Assembly (NCBI RefSeq): GCF_009834225.1
Contig: NZ_CP047176.1
Location: 62,001 to 126,000 of the forward strand
Reading direction: 5' to 3'
Length of the DNA: 64,000 nt
Source: Rathayibacter sp. VKM Ac-2759
GTDB taxonomy: Bacteria > Actinomycetota > Actinomycetes > Actinomycetales > Microbacteriaceae
Positions 17,227 to 25,714 of the stretch are shown piece by piece (positions within the stretch are counted from its first letter, which is position 1; the number at the start of each line of letters is the position of its first letter). Made by a program: the position numbers and the translations under genes. The notes under the pieces are model-generated. The model had not been told where the DNA came from. It ran no database searches and was given only the letters and a program-made list of their open reading frames with translations.

Positions 17227-19560
17227 ATGCAGCGCACCCACGGGCTCCAGGCCCTCGACGTCGTGATCGCCGGGCTGCTCGGGGTCTTCGCACTCGGGCT
17301 GATCGCCAACTCGGTGCGCCTGCTGATCCTCACGCCTCCGCTCAGCTGGGCGTTCGTGGTCGCGTTCGGCGTGGCGGTGGCGCTCACGGCCGCCCTGCGG
17401 ATCCCGCTCGGCCGTCGGTCCGGCATGCCCGTGATGGGGCTGACGGTGACGCTCCTCGTCGTCGTGCAGCCGGGCGCGGATCCGCTGCGACTGCTCGGAG
17501 TGTGGACGGCGGCGACGCTGGTCGCCCAGCTCGTGCAGACCCGCAGCGCACCGATCGCGGCGTACATCACGGGGCTCGGGGCGCTCGCCGCCGCCGCCTA
17601 CCTGCACGTGTTCGATCTGCTGCGCGGCCCGATCGGCGCCCCGCTCGCGCTGCTCGTGTCGACCGTCGTCTTCGTCCTGATCGTCCTGCTCGTCGACGTC
17701 GTCCGCCAGCGCGGGCGCTGGGGGATCGACTGGGACCGCGGCGTCAGCGCGCTCCTGCCGCGCCGGGTCGCCCTGCTCGCGGCGCTGCTCTGGGCGCTCG
17801 GGACCGCCGTCTGGTTCCTCGACAGCGTCGTCGTCCCGGCGATGGCCGGCGATCCGGCGATCGAGCAGAGCCCGCTGCTGCTGCTCGTCGTGAGCGCCCT
17901 CGTGTTCAGCGTGGCGAAGCGGATCGAGGTGCGCCGGGTGCGCAGGCGGCTCGCCGGGGTGCTCGACGCCGCCCTCGAGCTGCCCTGGGGCGGGGTGGCG
18001 CAGGCCGAGGGCGCGCTCCTCGCCCACGCGCGCACCTCGATCGAGGCCGACCGCATCGAGGTGCGCGACGAACCGGCCACGGGCAGCGAGATCGGCTCGG
18101 TGATGCTCGTGCCCGGCGGGCGCACGCGCTACGTCGTCGCCTCGAAGCGGCTCAGCCCGGCCCCCTTCAGCACCGAGGACGAGCAGATCCTCGACGCCCT
18201 GGCGCACATGGGCACCGACACGCTCGGTGCGCGCAACGACGTGGAGTCGCTGCGCCGCTACGTCGACCGCGATCCGCTGACGGGGCTGCCCAACCAGCGC
18301 GCGTTCCAGTCGGCGCTCGCGACCTACAACCGCGACCGCCGGCCGTTCGAGGGCATCGCCGTGCTCTTCATGGACCTCGACGACTTCAAGGATCTGAACG
18401 ACGGACGCGGTCACCACGTCGGCGACAAGATGCTCCGCCTCGTGGGGCAGCGCCTCGCCGCGGTCACGGCCGAGGGCGGATTCGCGGCGCGCGTCGGCGG
18501 CGACGAGTTCGTGCTGATCCTCCGCGGCCTGCGCTCGGCCGACGACGCCCGGAGGCGCGCGGAGTCGCTGGTCGAGACGGTCAGCGCCGCCGAGACGGTC
18601 GGGGGCGACACCCTGGCGCCGGTCGTCAGCGTCGGAGTCGCGTTCTCGGCGCGCGAGGAGGCGGATCCGTCGAGCATCGTGATCGAGGCCGACCGCAGCA
18701 TGCTCGCGCTCAAGCGGGGGAGGGGCCGGGCCGGCCGCGAGCGCTCGAGCGCCATCGACGTCACCTCGGTCGTCGCCGATCCGGTGCGGGAGGCGGCGTC
18801 GCGTGCGGTCCGCGACCGCACCCTCGACGTCGCGTTCCAGCCGATCGTCGAGCTCGCGACCAACCGGATCTGGGCGTTCGAGGCGCTCGTGCGGCTCGAG
18901 GATCCGATCGTCGGGCGGGTCGACCCGGTGGATCTCATCGAGAAGGCCCGCGAGCTCGGCCTGCTCGACGACCTCACCGTGCAGGTCGTCGACACGGCGA
19001 TGGCCGCGGCCGAGAGCTTCCGCGACACCGGCGTCGGCGTCGACTGCATGACCGTCAACGTCGATCTGGAGCAGCTGGCGCCCGAGCGCCTCGGCGACCA
19101 TCTGGCCGGGATCGCTGCGCGGTTCCCCGGCGTGCGGCTCTGCATCGAGCTCAACGAGCGCACCCTCGACGCCGCGACGGACGCCCTGCGCCGGCACGCC
19201 CAGCGGCTGCGCGACAGGGGCGTGCTGATCGCGCTCGACGACTACGGTGCGCAGGGATCCTCGGCCATCTCGGTGGCGACCTTCCCGCTCGACATCGTGA
19301 AGCTCGACCGGGAGCTGATCACCGATCTCGCGACCGAGCACCGCAAGCGCGAGATCGTGCGGGCGCTGCAGTCGTACGCGGTGGCGACGGGGGTGCGCGT
19401 GATCGTCGAGGGGGCGGAGGACATGGCGACGATCACGCTGCTCCGCGAGCTCGGAGTCACGGATGTGCAGGGGTACGTCTTCGGCCGTCCTGACACTCGA
19501 ACGGGGGCGGAGCATCGATTGCTGACGACCGGATCGGTCGCGGTGCACTCCCTAGACTGA
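17227..19560 (+). CDS. Membrane-bound GGDEF-EAL protein (c-di-GMP synthesis/hydrolysis)
   Basis: 777 residues. Membrane segments occupy about residues 12-235, then a cytoplasmic linker that may be GAF-like. The GGDEF domain is about 335-505, with an intact GGDEF at 424-428; the product-inhibition RxxD upstream is absent. The EAL domain is about 520-770: EAL at 552-554, the Asn of TVNVDLEQL, Glu of CIELNER, D671-D672 in LDDYGAQG (usually DFGTG), the Lys of DIVKLDREL, VEGAED and DVQGYVFGRP. Both activities look possible. It heads a run of envelope-polysaccharide genes ending in a c-di-GMP-sensing transferase, so it probably supplies the local signal. Confidence 0.95.
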   Translation: MQRTHGLQALDVVIAGLLGVFALGLIANSVRLLILTPPLSWAFVVAFGVAVALTAALRIPLGRRSGMPVMGLTVTLLVVVQPGADPLRLLGVWTAATLVAQLVQTRSAPIAAYITGLGALAAAAYLHVFDLLRGPIGAPLALLVSTVVFVLIVLLVDVVRQRGRWGIDWDRGVSALLPRRVALLAALLWALGTAVWFLDSVVVPAMAGDPAIEQSPLLLLVVSALVFSVAKRIEVRRVRRRLAGVLDAALELPWGGVAQAEGALLAHARTSIEADRIEVRDEPATGSEIGSVMLVPGGRTRYVVASKRLSPAPFSTEDEQILDALAHMGTDTLGARNDVESLRRYVDRDPLTGLPNQRAFQSALATYNRDRRPFEGIAVLFMDLDDFKDLNDGRGHHVGDKMLRLVGQRLAAVTAEGGFAARVGGDEFVLILRGLRSADDARRRAESLVETVSAAETVGGDTLAPVVSVGVAFSAREEADPSSIVIEADRSMLALKRGRGRAGRERSSAIDVTSVVADPVREAASRAVRDRTLDVAFQPIVELATNRIWAFEALVRLEDPIVGRVDPVDLIEKARELGLLDDLTVQVVDTAMAAAESFRDTGVGVDCMTVNVDLEQLAPERLGDHLAGIAARFPGVRLCIELNERTLDAATDALRRHAQRLRDRGVLIALDDYGAQGSSAISVATFPLDIVKLDRELITDLATEHRKREIVRALQSYAVATGVRVIVEGAEDMATITLLRELGVTDVQGYVFGRPDTRTGAEHRLLTTGSVAVHSLD

Positions 19561-19680
19561 CGCGAGAACGGGGCGTCGGAGCCGATTCCACGGCTCGCGC
19601 CGAGGCCCGGGAAGGACCGTTCGACTCCATCCTCGAGCGCCGGCCGGCCGCGCTCCCGTATGCCGATCGGATCGTCGTTC

Positions 19681-21756
19681 ATGTCCTCTCCTGCCCTGCA
19701 CCGACGTGCTCTCGCCGCCGTCGCCGCCCCGGCGCTCTGCGCCGTCCTCGTCTTCGGCGCCGCGTCGAGCGCCTCCGCCGCCGACTTCGTCGACCCCGCC
19801 ACCGGATCCGTCGTGCAGGCCTCGGCCAGCGCCGCGACCCTCACCGTGACCGCGGGCGCCGCGCTCGAGTACCTGACCCTCCCCGTCGCCGACGGCGTCA
19901 CTCCGACCCGCGTGCTCGCCACGCTGGAGGCGCTGGAGCCGCTGACCGGCACGCTCACGGTCGTCGTCTCGGGCCGCACCGTGCAGACGGTCGACGCGGC
20001 CACCGCGACGAGCCTCGACCTCGCACTCCAGCCGGGCGACGTGGTCGACGGCGTCCTCGCGATCGGGTTCCAGCTGACCGGGGCGACCGGCTCGGCCGGC
20101 GCGCTCTGCGAGGTGCAGGGGCGCTCGATCACCGTCTCGGGGCTCGGGATCGTCAGCGACGGCGTCGCCGCGGCGCCCACCACCGTCGGCGACTTCTTCG
20201 GCGACTCCGTCACGGCCGTCTCGATCGAGGTGCCCGACGGCGCCGACGACGCGCTGCGCGCCGCGGGGCTCTCGGCCGCCGGCTCGCTGGCCGCGCGCTA
20301 CTCCTCCGGGACCGCGATCACCGTCTCGGAGGAGAGCGACACCGCCGGCCGCCCCGAGCTCGACGGCGCGGCGGGCCGCATCGTGCGCTTCGAAGCGGCG
20401 GACGGCGACGTCGTCACGTCGATCAGCGACGAGAGCGGGACGCCCGTCCTGACCGTCAGCGGCGCCTCGGGCGACCTCGCCGCCGCCGGCGCCGCGCTCG
20501 GCAGCGAGTACCGCGGGCTCGCCTCCAGCGCGACCACGACCGGCCTCTCGCAGAAGGTGGTGCCGTCGAGCTCGCTCGAGCACACCCTCGCCGACTTCGG
20601 CGCCGACCGGATCGCCCTCGGCAGCACGGGCTCCGCGGCCAGCTACACGACCATCACGCAGTCCGCGTTCGGCGGTCCCGTCTCGGGCGTCGACCTCGAG
20701 CTGGTCGGCACGCACTCCGCGATCCCCGAGGGCGTCACGGCGACCGCCAACGTCTACTGGAACGACTTCCTGATCGGCTCGAGCGTCCTCGGCACCGACA
20801 CCGCCGTCGACATGGAGCTGTCGGTCCCGACCGGCCAGCTCGGCTCCTCGAACGGGCTCTCCGTGCGCCTCTCGGCCGTGCGCGACAGCGACGGGCTCTG
20901 CATCGGCTCGGCCGACTCCGTGCCGATCGAGTTCTTCGTCGACGGAGCCTCCTCGACCGTCACCGGCGTCCGCGGCGAGTCGGCGGCACCCGGCTTCGGC
21001 CGCTTCCCGCAGGCCTTCGGCGGCGAGCTCGCCGTGGCGTTCGGCGAGTCGGCCACCGGCGCCGACGCGCTGCGCAGCGCGGGCGATCTGGTCGCCGCGC
21101 TGCAGCGGGTCGACCCCTCGCCCCTCGCGGTCTCGGTCGTCGGGCTCGACGACTTCGTCGACTCCGACCGCTCGGGCCTCGTCGTCGGAGCGGGCGCGGA
21201 CGAGGCGGAGACGCTCAGGACGCCGCTGCGCCTCGCCGAGTTCACCGCCATCGACTCGTCGCGCCTGAGCTACGGAGTCGGCACCGAGGCGCCCTACGCG
21301 GCCCTCGAGGCCTTCACCACCGAGGGTCGCGACATCGTGCTGCTCGGCGGCTGGAGCCCCGACGGCGACGCGACCTCCTCCTCCGCACTGCAGGCCTCGA
21401 TCGGCGCCTACGCGGCCGAGGAGGGCTGGACCTCCCTCTCGGGCAACCTCGCGGTGACCGGCGCGGAGGCCTCGGAGCCCGTGCAGATCGACAGCAACGA
21501 GATCACGCCGCAGGACGAGGTCAAGGACGACTACTCGTCGTACGCGATCTGGTTCGTCGTCGCGGTCGTGGTCATCGGCCTGCTGATCCTGCTCGGCTGG
21601 CTCGCCCGCCGGCGCCGGGCTCGCAAGGTCGCCGCCTACGTCGACGCCCAGGAGCGCGCGGCCGGAGAGCCCGACGCCGCGACGCCCGCCTCCGCGCCCC
21701 ACGGCCAGCACGCGGCCGACCCCGCCCCGCCCGCACGCCCCGCCTCCTCCGACTGA
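19681..21756 (+). CDS. BcsB-like exported, membrane-anchored protein
   Basis: About 691 residues. It has a Sec signal peptide (ALAAVAAPALCAVLVFGAAS, cleavage after ASA), a large extracytoplasmic region and one C-terminal membrane helix near 621-643 followed by RRRRARK and a Pro/Ala-rich cytoplasmic tail. This is the topology of BcsB, the partner of cellulose synthase. Segments such as TATANVYWNDFLIGSSVLG resemble its carbohydrate-binding jelly-roll modules. The start is uncertain: ATG at 19660 would add seven residues and neither has a clear ribosome binding site. It lies 7 bases before the next gene. The BcsB relation is by architecture and weak motif likeness. Confidence 0.8.
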   Translation: MSSPALHRRALAAVAAPALCAVLVFGAASSASAADFVDPATGSVVQASASAATLTVTAGAALEYLTLPVADGVTPTRVLATLEALEPLTGTLTVVVSGRTVQTVDAATATSLDLALQPGDVVDGVLAIGFQLTGATGSAGALCEVQGRSITVSGLGIVSDGVAAAPTTVGDFFGDSVTAVSIEVPDGADDALRAAGLSAAGSLAARYSSGTAITVSEESDTAGRPELDGAAGRIVRFEAADGDVVTSISDESGTPVLTVSGASGDLAAAGAALGSEYRGLASSATTTGLSQKVVPSSSLEHTLADFGADRIALGSTGSAASYTTITQSAFGGPVSGVDLELVGTHSAIPEGVTATANVYWNDFLIGSSVLGTDTAVDMELSVPTGQLGSSNGLSVRLSAVRDSDGLCIGSADSVPIEFFVDGASSTVTGVRGESAAPGFGRFPQAFGGELAVAFGESATGADALRSAGDLVAALQRVDPSPLAVSVVGLDDFVDSDRSGLVVGAGADEAETLRTPLRLAEFTAIDSSRLSYGVGTEAPYAALEAFTTEGRDIVLLGGWSPDGDATSSSALQASIGAYAAEEGWTSLSGNLAVTGAEASEPVQIDSNEITPQDEVKDDYSSYAIWFVVAVVVIGLLILLGWLARRRRARKVAAYVDAQERAAGEPDAATPASAPHGQHAADPAPPARPASSD

Positions 21757-21763
21757 GCACGCC

Positions 21764-23440
21764 GTGACCGCCACGATCGCCGCACCCACGACCGCGCCGC
21801 CCGCGGCCCGGGCGTGGTGGCTGCGCGCCTGGGATCGGCTCGGGGAGCCGGTCACCGGGCGGCAGGTGCCGGGCACGGTCGTCGTCCTGGTCGTCTCGCT
21901 GCTGGTCGGCTTCGCCGCGTGCCTGGTGACCACCTCCTCCGGCATCAACCTCGCGTACGCCGACACGCAGAGCCACCTCGCGATCTCGCGGCGCATCTTC
22001 GACTCGAAGGCGCCCGGCTTCACGCAGCTGGGCACGGTGTGGCTCCCCGTCCCGAGCCTCATCCTCATCCCGTTCGTGCAGTCGCTCTGGCTCTGGCACA
22101 CCGGCTGGGCGGCGGGACTGCTGGGCATGATCTGCCTCGCGGGGACCGCGTGCGGTGTCTACCGGATCTCGGCGCGCGTGGGGCACCTCCGGGCCGGCCG
22201 CATCACCGCCGTGCTGCTGGTGCTCGCGAACCCCGGGGTGCTCTACGCGTTCTCGACCGCGATGACGGAGCCGGTGCTCATCGTCACGATGGTCGGCTGC
22301 TTCGCGGGGCTCGCGCACTGGGTCACCAGCCGCCGCACCCTGATGGCCGGCGAGATGATGGTCTTCTGCGGGCTGCCGGCCGCGGCCGCGACCCTCTCGC
22401 GCTACGAGGGCTGGGTGCTCGTGATCGGCGGCACCCTCGTCGTGCTGATCGTCGCCTGGCGCCGCAAGAAGTCGCTCTTCTACGCCATGAAGATGGCCTG
22501 CGCGTTCGGCATCCTGCCGCTGATCGCGATCGTCTGGTGGCTGGTCTACAACTTCACCGTCTACTCCAACCCGCTCGAGTTCATGAACGGGCAGTACTCG
22601 GCCGCCAACCTGCAGAAGGCGGTCGCCGACGCGGGACTGCTGGCCTACCAGGGCAACGCGGGGCTGTCGCTGTGGTCGTACAACTGGGCGGTGCTCGAGA
22701 CCTCGGGGCTGCTGACGGTGGCCCTCGGCATCGCGGGCGCGCTCGTGCTCGCCTGGCGCCGCGGGATCTCGGACGACGCCCTCGTGATCTGGCTGATGAT
22801 CGTCTCGTACGCGTTCTCGCTCCTGAGCCTCTACCTCGGCCAGACGCACATGAACAACGACCAGACCCTGCCGACGAACTGGTGGAACAACCGCTACGCG
22901 CTGTCGGTGCTGCCGTTCCTCGCGGTGATGGCGGCCGTCTTCGTCGACGCGCTGCGCAGGGTGCCGAGGGTCGGAGTCGGGGCGCTCGGCCTCGTGCTCG
23001 CGCTGCTCGGCGCGCAGACCGTCTGGTGGGCGCAGGACCTCGACCGCAACGCCGTCATCGCCGAGGCCACCGGCTACGTCGGCCTGAAGGAGGCGTCGGG
23101 GGCGACCGCCGCCGCGCGCTACCTCGGCGAGCACTACGACGGCGGGGGCGTCCTCATCGACGAGAGCGCCGCCGGCAACGCGCTGCTGCCCGAGATCGGC
23201 ATCCCGCTGGCCGAGTACTACAACCGCTCGGCCGGCGAGCTCTTCGACGAGGCCCTCGCGGCCCCCTACACGCACGCGAAGTGGGTGTTCGTGACCACCG
23301 CCGACGCCCCCGAGCTGAGCGAGACCGGCGTCGCCGATCTCGTCTACGACGCGATCACCCGCGACTCCTCGTTCGACACCCGCTACCGCCCGGTGTTCCA
23401 GCAGGGCATCTACGTGATCTACGAGCGGCTCGGAGGCTGA
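21764..23440 (+). CDS. Polytopic membrane protein, GT-C glycosyltransferase-like
   Basis: 558 residues with about 10-11 membrane helices and a C-terminal soluble part. The first large loop contains AYADTQSHLAISRRIFDSKA, with an acidic Asp after helix 1 as in GT-C (GT39/ArnT-like) transferases, and a later loop has LSRYEGWVL. Such enzymes move sugars from polyprenyl-phosphate donors outside the membrane. GTG start, 7 bases after the BcsB-like gene and 2 bases before the GT2 gene, so it is clearly in an operon. It may decorate or extend the polymer; the reaction is unknown. Confidence 0.8.
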   Translation: MTATIAAPTTAPPAARAWWLRAWDRLGEPVTGRQVPGTVVVLVVSLLVGFAACLVTTSSGINLAYADTQSHLAISRRIFDSKAPGFTQLGTVWLPVPSLILIPFVQSLWLWHTGWAAGLLGMICLAGTACGVYRISARVGHLRAGRITAVLLVLANPGVLYAFSTAMTEPVLIVTMVGCFAGLAHWVTSRRTLMAGEMMVFCGLPAAAATLSRYEGWVLVIGGTLVVLIVAWRRKKSLFYAMKMACAFGILPLIAIVWWLVYNFTVYSNPLEFMNGQYSAANLQKAVADAGLLAYQGNAGLSLWSYNWAVLETSGLLTVALGIAGALVLAWRRGISDDALVIWLMIVSYAFSLLSLYLGQTHMNNDQTLPTNWWNNRYALSVLPFLAVMAAVFVDALRRVPRVGVGALGLVLALLGAQTVWWAQDLDRNAVIAEATGYVGLKEASGATAAARYLGEHYDGGGVLIDESAAGNALLPEIGIPLAEYYNRSAGELFDEALAAPYTHAKWVFVTTADAPELSETGVADLVYDAITRDSSFDTRYRPVFQQGIYVIYERLGG

Positions 23441-23442
23441 GC

Positions 23443-25377
23443 ATGGCGACGACGACGGCCCGCGTGGGCGAGATCCTCCTCGACCGCGGACTCATCAGCC
23501 AGGAGCAGCTCGACGAGGCGCTGCGGCGCCAGGCCCGCGAGGGCGGCCTGCTCGGCCGGCACCTCATCATCGACGGAGCGGTCACCCGCCGCGAGATGTA
23601 CGCGGCGCTCGCCGAGCAGTGGGACGCGCCGATGGTCGACCTCGTCGAGGAGCCCCCGGAGGCGCAGACGCTCGCGCGCATCGGCCCGGTCACCCTCGTC
23701 GACGAGGGCTGGGTGCCGTGGCGCGTCCTCGACGACGGCACCGGCGTGATCGCCACCTCCGTGCCGCCGACCGAGGCGGTGCTGTCGCGGGCGCGCGAGC
23801 TGATGGGCGTCCCGCGCATCGCGGTGCGGACGACCACCGACTGGGACATCTTCATGGCGGTCGAGAACGCCTGCCGCGCCGCGCTGCTGTTCGGCGCCGC
23901 CGACGCGCTCGCCGTCGAGAGCGGCGACGAGTCGGCCAAGTCGGGGCTGCGGCGCTGGCAGGTCGTCACTCCGCTCGTGCTCGCGGCCGTCGTGGTCGCG
24001 GGGGTCGTGATCGCGCCGAGCGCCACCTTCGTGATCGTGCTCGCCGCGGCGAACCTCCTGTTCCTGATGAACATCGCCTTCAAGGCCCTGGCCGGCCTGC
24101 GCGCCCCGCTCAACAAGAGCTCGGTCACGGCGTGGGAGGAGGAGGTCGCGCTCGAGCGCGGCCGTCGCGGCCTCGCGGTGTCGCCCCCGCGCATGACCGA
24201 CGACGAGCTGCCGATCTACACGATCCTCATCCCGGCCTACAAAGAGGCCAACATCATCAGCAAGCTGCTGGTCAACATCGGCGCGCTCGACTACCCCAAG
24301 GCCAAGCTCGAGGTGCTCGTGCTGCTCGAGGCCGACGACGACGAGACGATCGGCGCGGTGCGGCGCATGAGCCCGCCCGAGTACGTGCGCATGGTGATCG
24401 TGCCGCCCGGAGGCCCGCAGACCAAGCCGCGCGCCTGCAACTACGGCCTGAGCTTCGCCCGCGGCGAGTTCGTCGTCATCTACGACGCCGAGGACCGACC
24501 CGACCCCGACCAGCTGCGCAAGTGCGTCCGCCTGTTCCGCGAGGACGAGTTCGAGCGTCTGCACGTCGACCCCGAGCAGAAGCAGCTCGTGTGCCTGCAG
24601 GGCGCGCTGAGCTACTTCAACGCCGACTACAACGTCCTCACCCGGATGTTCGCGGTCGAGTACGCGCACTGGTTCGGCGCGATGCTGCCCGGCCTCGACC
24701 AGTCGCACCTGCCCATCCCGCTCGGCGGCACCTCCAACCACTTCGAGACGCGCGTGCTGCGCGAGCTCGGCGCCTGGGACCCGTACAACGTCACCGAGGA
24801 CGCCGACCTCGGCCTGCGCGTGGCCGCGCACGGCTACCGCGTCGGCGTCGTCGACTCGAACACGTGGGAGGAGGCGTGCGCCGAGGTCCCCGCGTGGATC
24901 AAGCAGCGCACGCGCTGGATCAAGGGCTACATGATGACCGCGGGCGTGAACACGCGGCACCCCGTCCGCTGGTTCAAGGTCAACGGGATCCTCGGGACCC
25001 TGAGCCTCGTCGCGCTGATCATGGGGACGCCGGTGGCGTTCCTCCTGTACCCGCTGGTGCTGGGCTTCACGATCATCACCTACATCGGCGTGCAGTTCCT
25101 CGGGCTCGACATCCCCGAATGGCTGATCGTCGCGGGCACCACGAACATGCTGTTCTCGAACGCGCTGATGATCGTGGTGTCGGGGATCGCGGCGTGGAAG
25201 CGCTACAACTGGCGGGTCGCGGCCTTCGCCCTGCTGAACCCCGTCTACTGGGTGCTGCACTCGATCTCGGCCTGGCGCGCGGCCTGGCAGATCGTCTTCA
25301 GCCCGCACAAGTGGGAGAAGACCCCCCACGGCCTCACCGAGGACTACGAGGACTCGACGATCGCGGCGCCGGCGTAG
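23443..25377 (+). CDS. MshEN-domain processive family-2 glycosyltransferase
   Basis: 644 residues. Residues 7-30 and 36-59 are two 24-residue MshEN motifs (RVGEILLDRGLISQEQ... ending Q30; LLGRHLIIDGAVTRRE... ending Q59) with a five-residue spacer, the known c-di-GMP-binding arrangement. Two membrane helices follow near 175-215. The GT2 catalytic domain is about 255-500, with LIPAYKEAN, acidic D298-D300, YDAEDRPDPD (348-355), TED at 451-453 and QRTRW at 488-492, the mark of processive synthases. Three or more C-terminal helices complete the channel. It probably polymerises and exports an exopolysaccharide when c-di-GMP is bound. No PilZ domain is present. Confidence 0.93.
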   Translation: MATTTARVGEILLDRGLISQEQLDEALRRQAREGGLLGRHLIIDGAVTRREMYAALAEQWDAPMVDLVEEPPEAQTLARIGPVTLVDEGWVPWRVLDDGTGVIATSVPPTEAVLSRARELMGVPRIAVRTTTDWDIFMAVENACRAALLFGAADALAVESGDESAKSGLRRWQVVTPLVLAAVVVAGVVIAPSATFVIVLAAANLLFLMNIAFKALAGLRAPLNKSSVTAWEEEVALERGRRGLAVSPPRMTDDELPIYTILIPAYKEANIISKLLVNIGALDYPKAKLEVLVLLEADDDETIGAVRRMSPPEYVRMVIVPPGGPQTKPRACNYGLSFARGEFVVIYDAEDRPDPDQLRKCVRLFREDEFERLHVDPEQKQLVCLQGALSYFNADYNVLTRMFAVEYAHWFGAMLPGLDQSHLPIPLGGTSNHFETRVLRELGAWDPYNVTEDADLGLRVAAHGYRVGVVDSNTWEEACAEVPAWIKQRTRWIKGYMMTAGVNTRHPVRWFKVNGILGTLSLVALIMGTPVAFLLYPLVLGFTIITYIGVQFLGLDIPEWLIVAGTTNMLFSNALMIVVSGIAAWKRYNWRVAAFALLNPVYWVLHSISAWRAAWQIVFSPHKWEKTPHGLTEDYEDSTIAAPA

Positions 25378-25628
25378 GCGCTGCGCCCGCGTCAGCGGAT
25401 GACGTCATGCTCTCGTTCTCGGTGGGGCGGGTCGATCCGTCACCGATGGTCGCCTTCTCGCGGGCGGACGCACCGTTCGTGACGGATCGGAGAGCAGGAC
25501 GATCCCCTCGCCCTGCTCGGCGGCTGCTTCTCCGACGGCGACCAGCACGTCCGCGAGGTCCCTTCACTCTCCGGTGGCTACCGCACGGATCCACCCGCGA
25601 TCCAGACGCCGTCCACGCCTGCAGAGCG

Positions 25629-25692
25629 GATCGATCCGTCACAGATGCACCGTGCGAACCACCACGCACGGTGCATCTTCGACGGATCGATC
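25629..25692. terminator. Large hairpin between convergent genes
   Basis: Arms 25629-25656 and 25665-25692 match at 26 of 28 positions around the loop aaccacca. It lies in the 337-base gap (25378-25714) between the GT2 gene and dprE2, which converge, so it may terminate both. The same gap holds a second, looser inverted repeat of the same GATCCGTCAC motif (about 25433-25492) and a TGACGTCA palindrome near 25399. No gene was seen there. Confidence 0.7.
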
Positions 25693-25714
25693 GGGACCGG
25701 CGCCGCGCAGCGCC

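Noticed and set aside
16504..19548. A 1014-codon open frame on the minus strand opposite the GGDEF-EAL gene
   Set aside because: Long antisense frames are expected at this GC content; its translation is repetitive R/D/H/E-rich sequence with no domain, while the plus strand encodes full GGDEF and EAL domains.
23443..25377. Type II secretion/pilus ATPase suggested by the N-terminal MshEN (GspE-N) domain
   Set aside because: No Walker A or ATPase core follows; the rest is a GT2 synthase with QRTRW and membrane helices.
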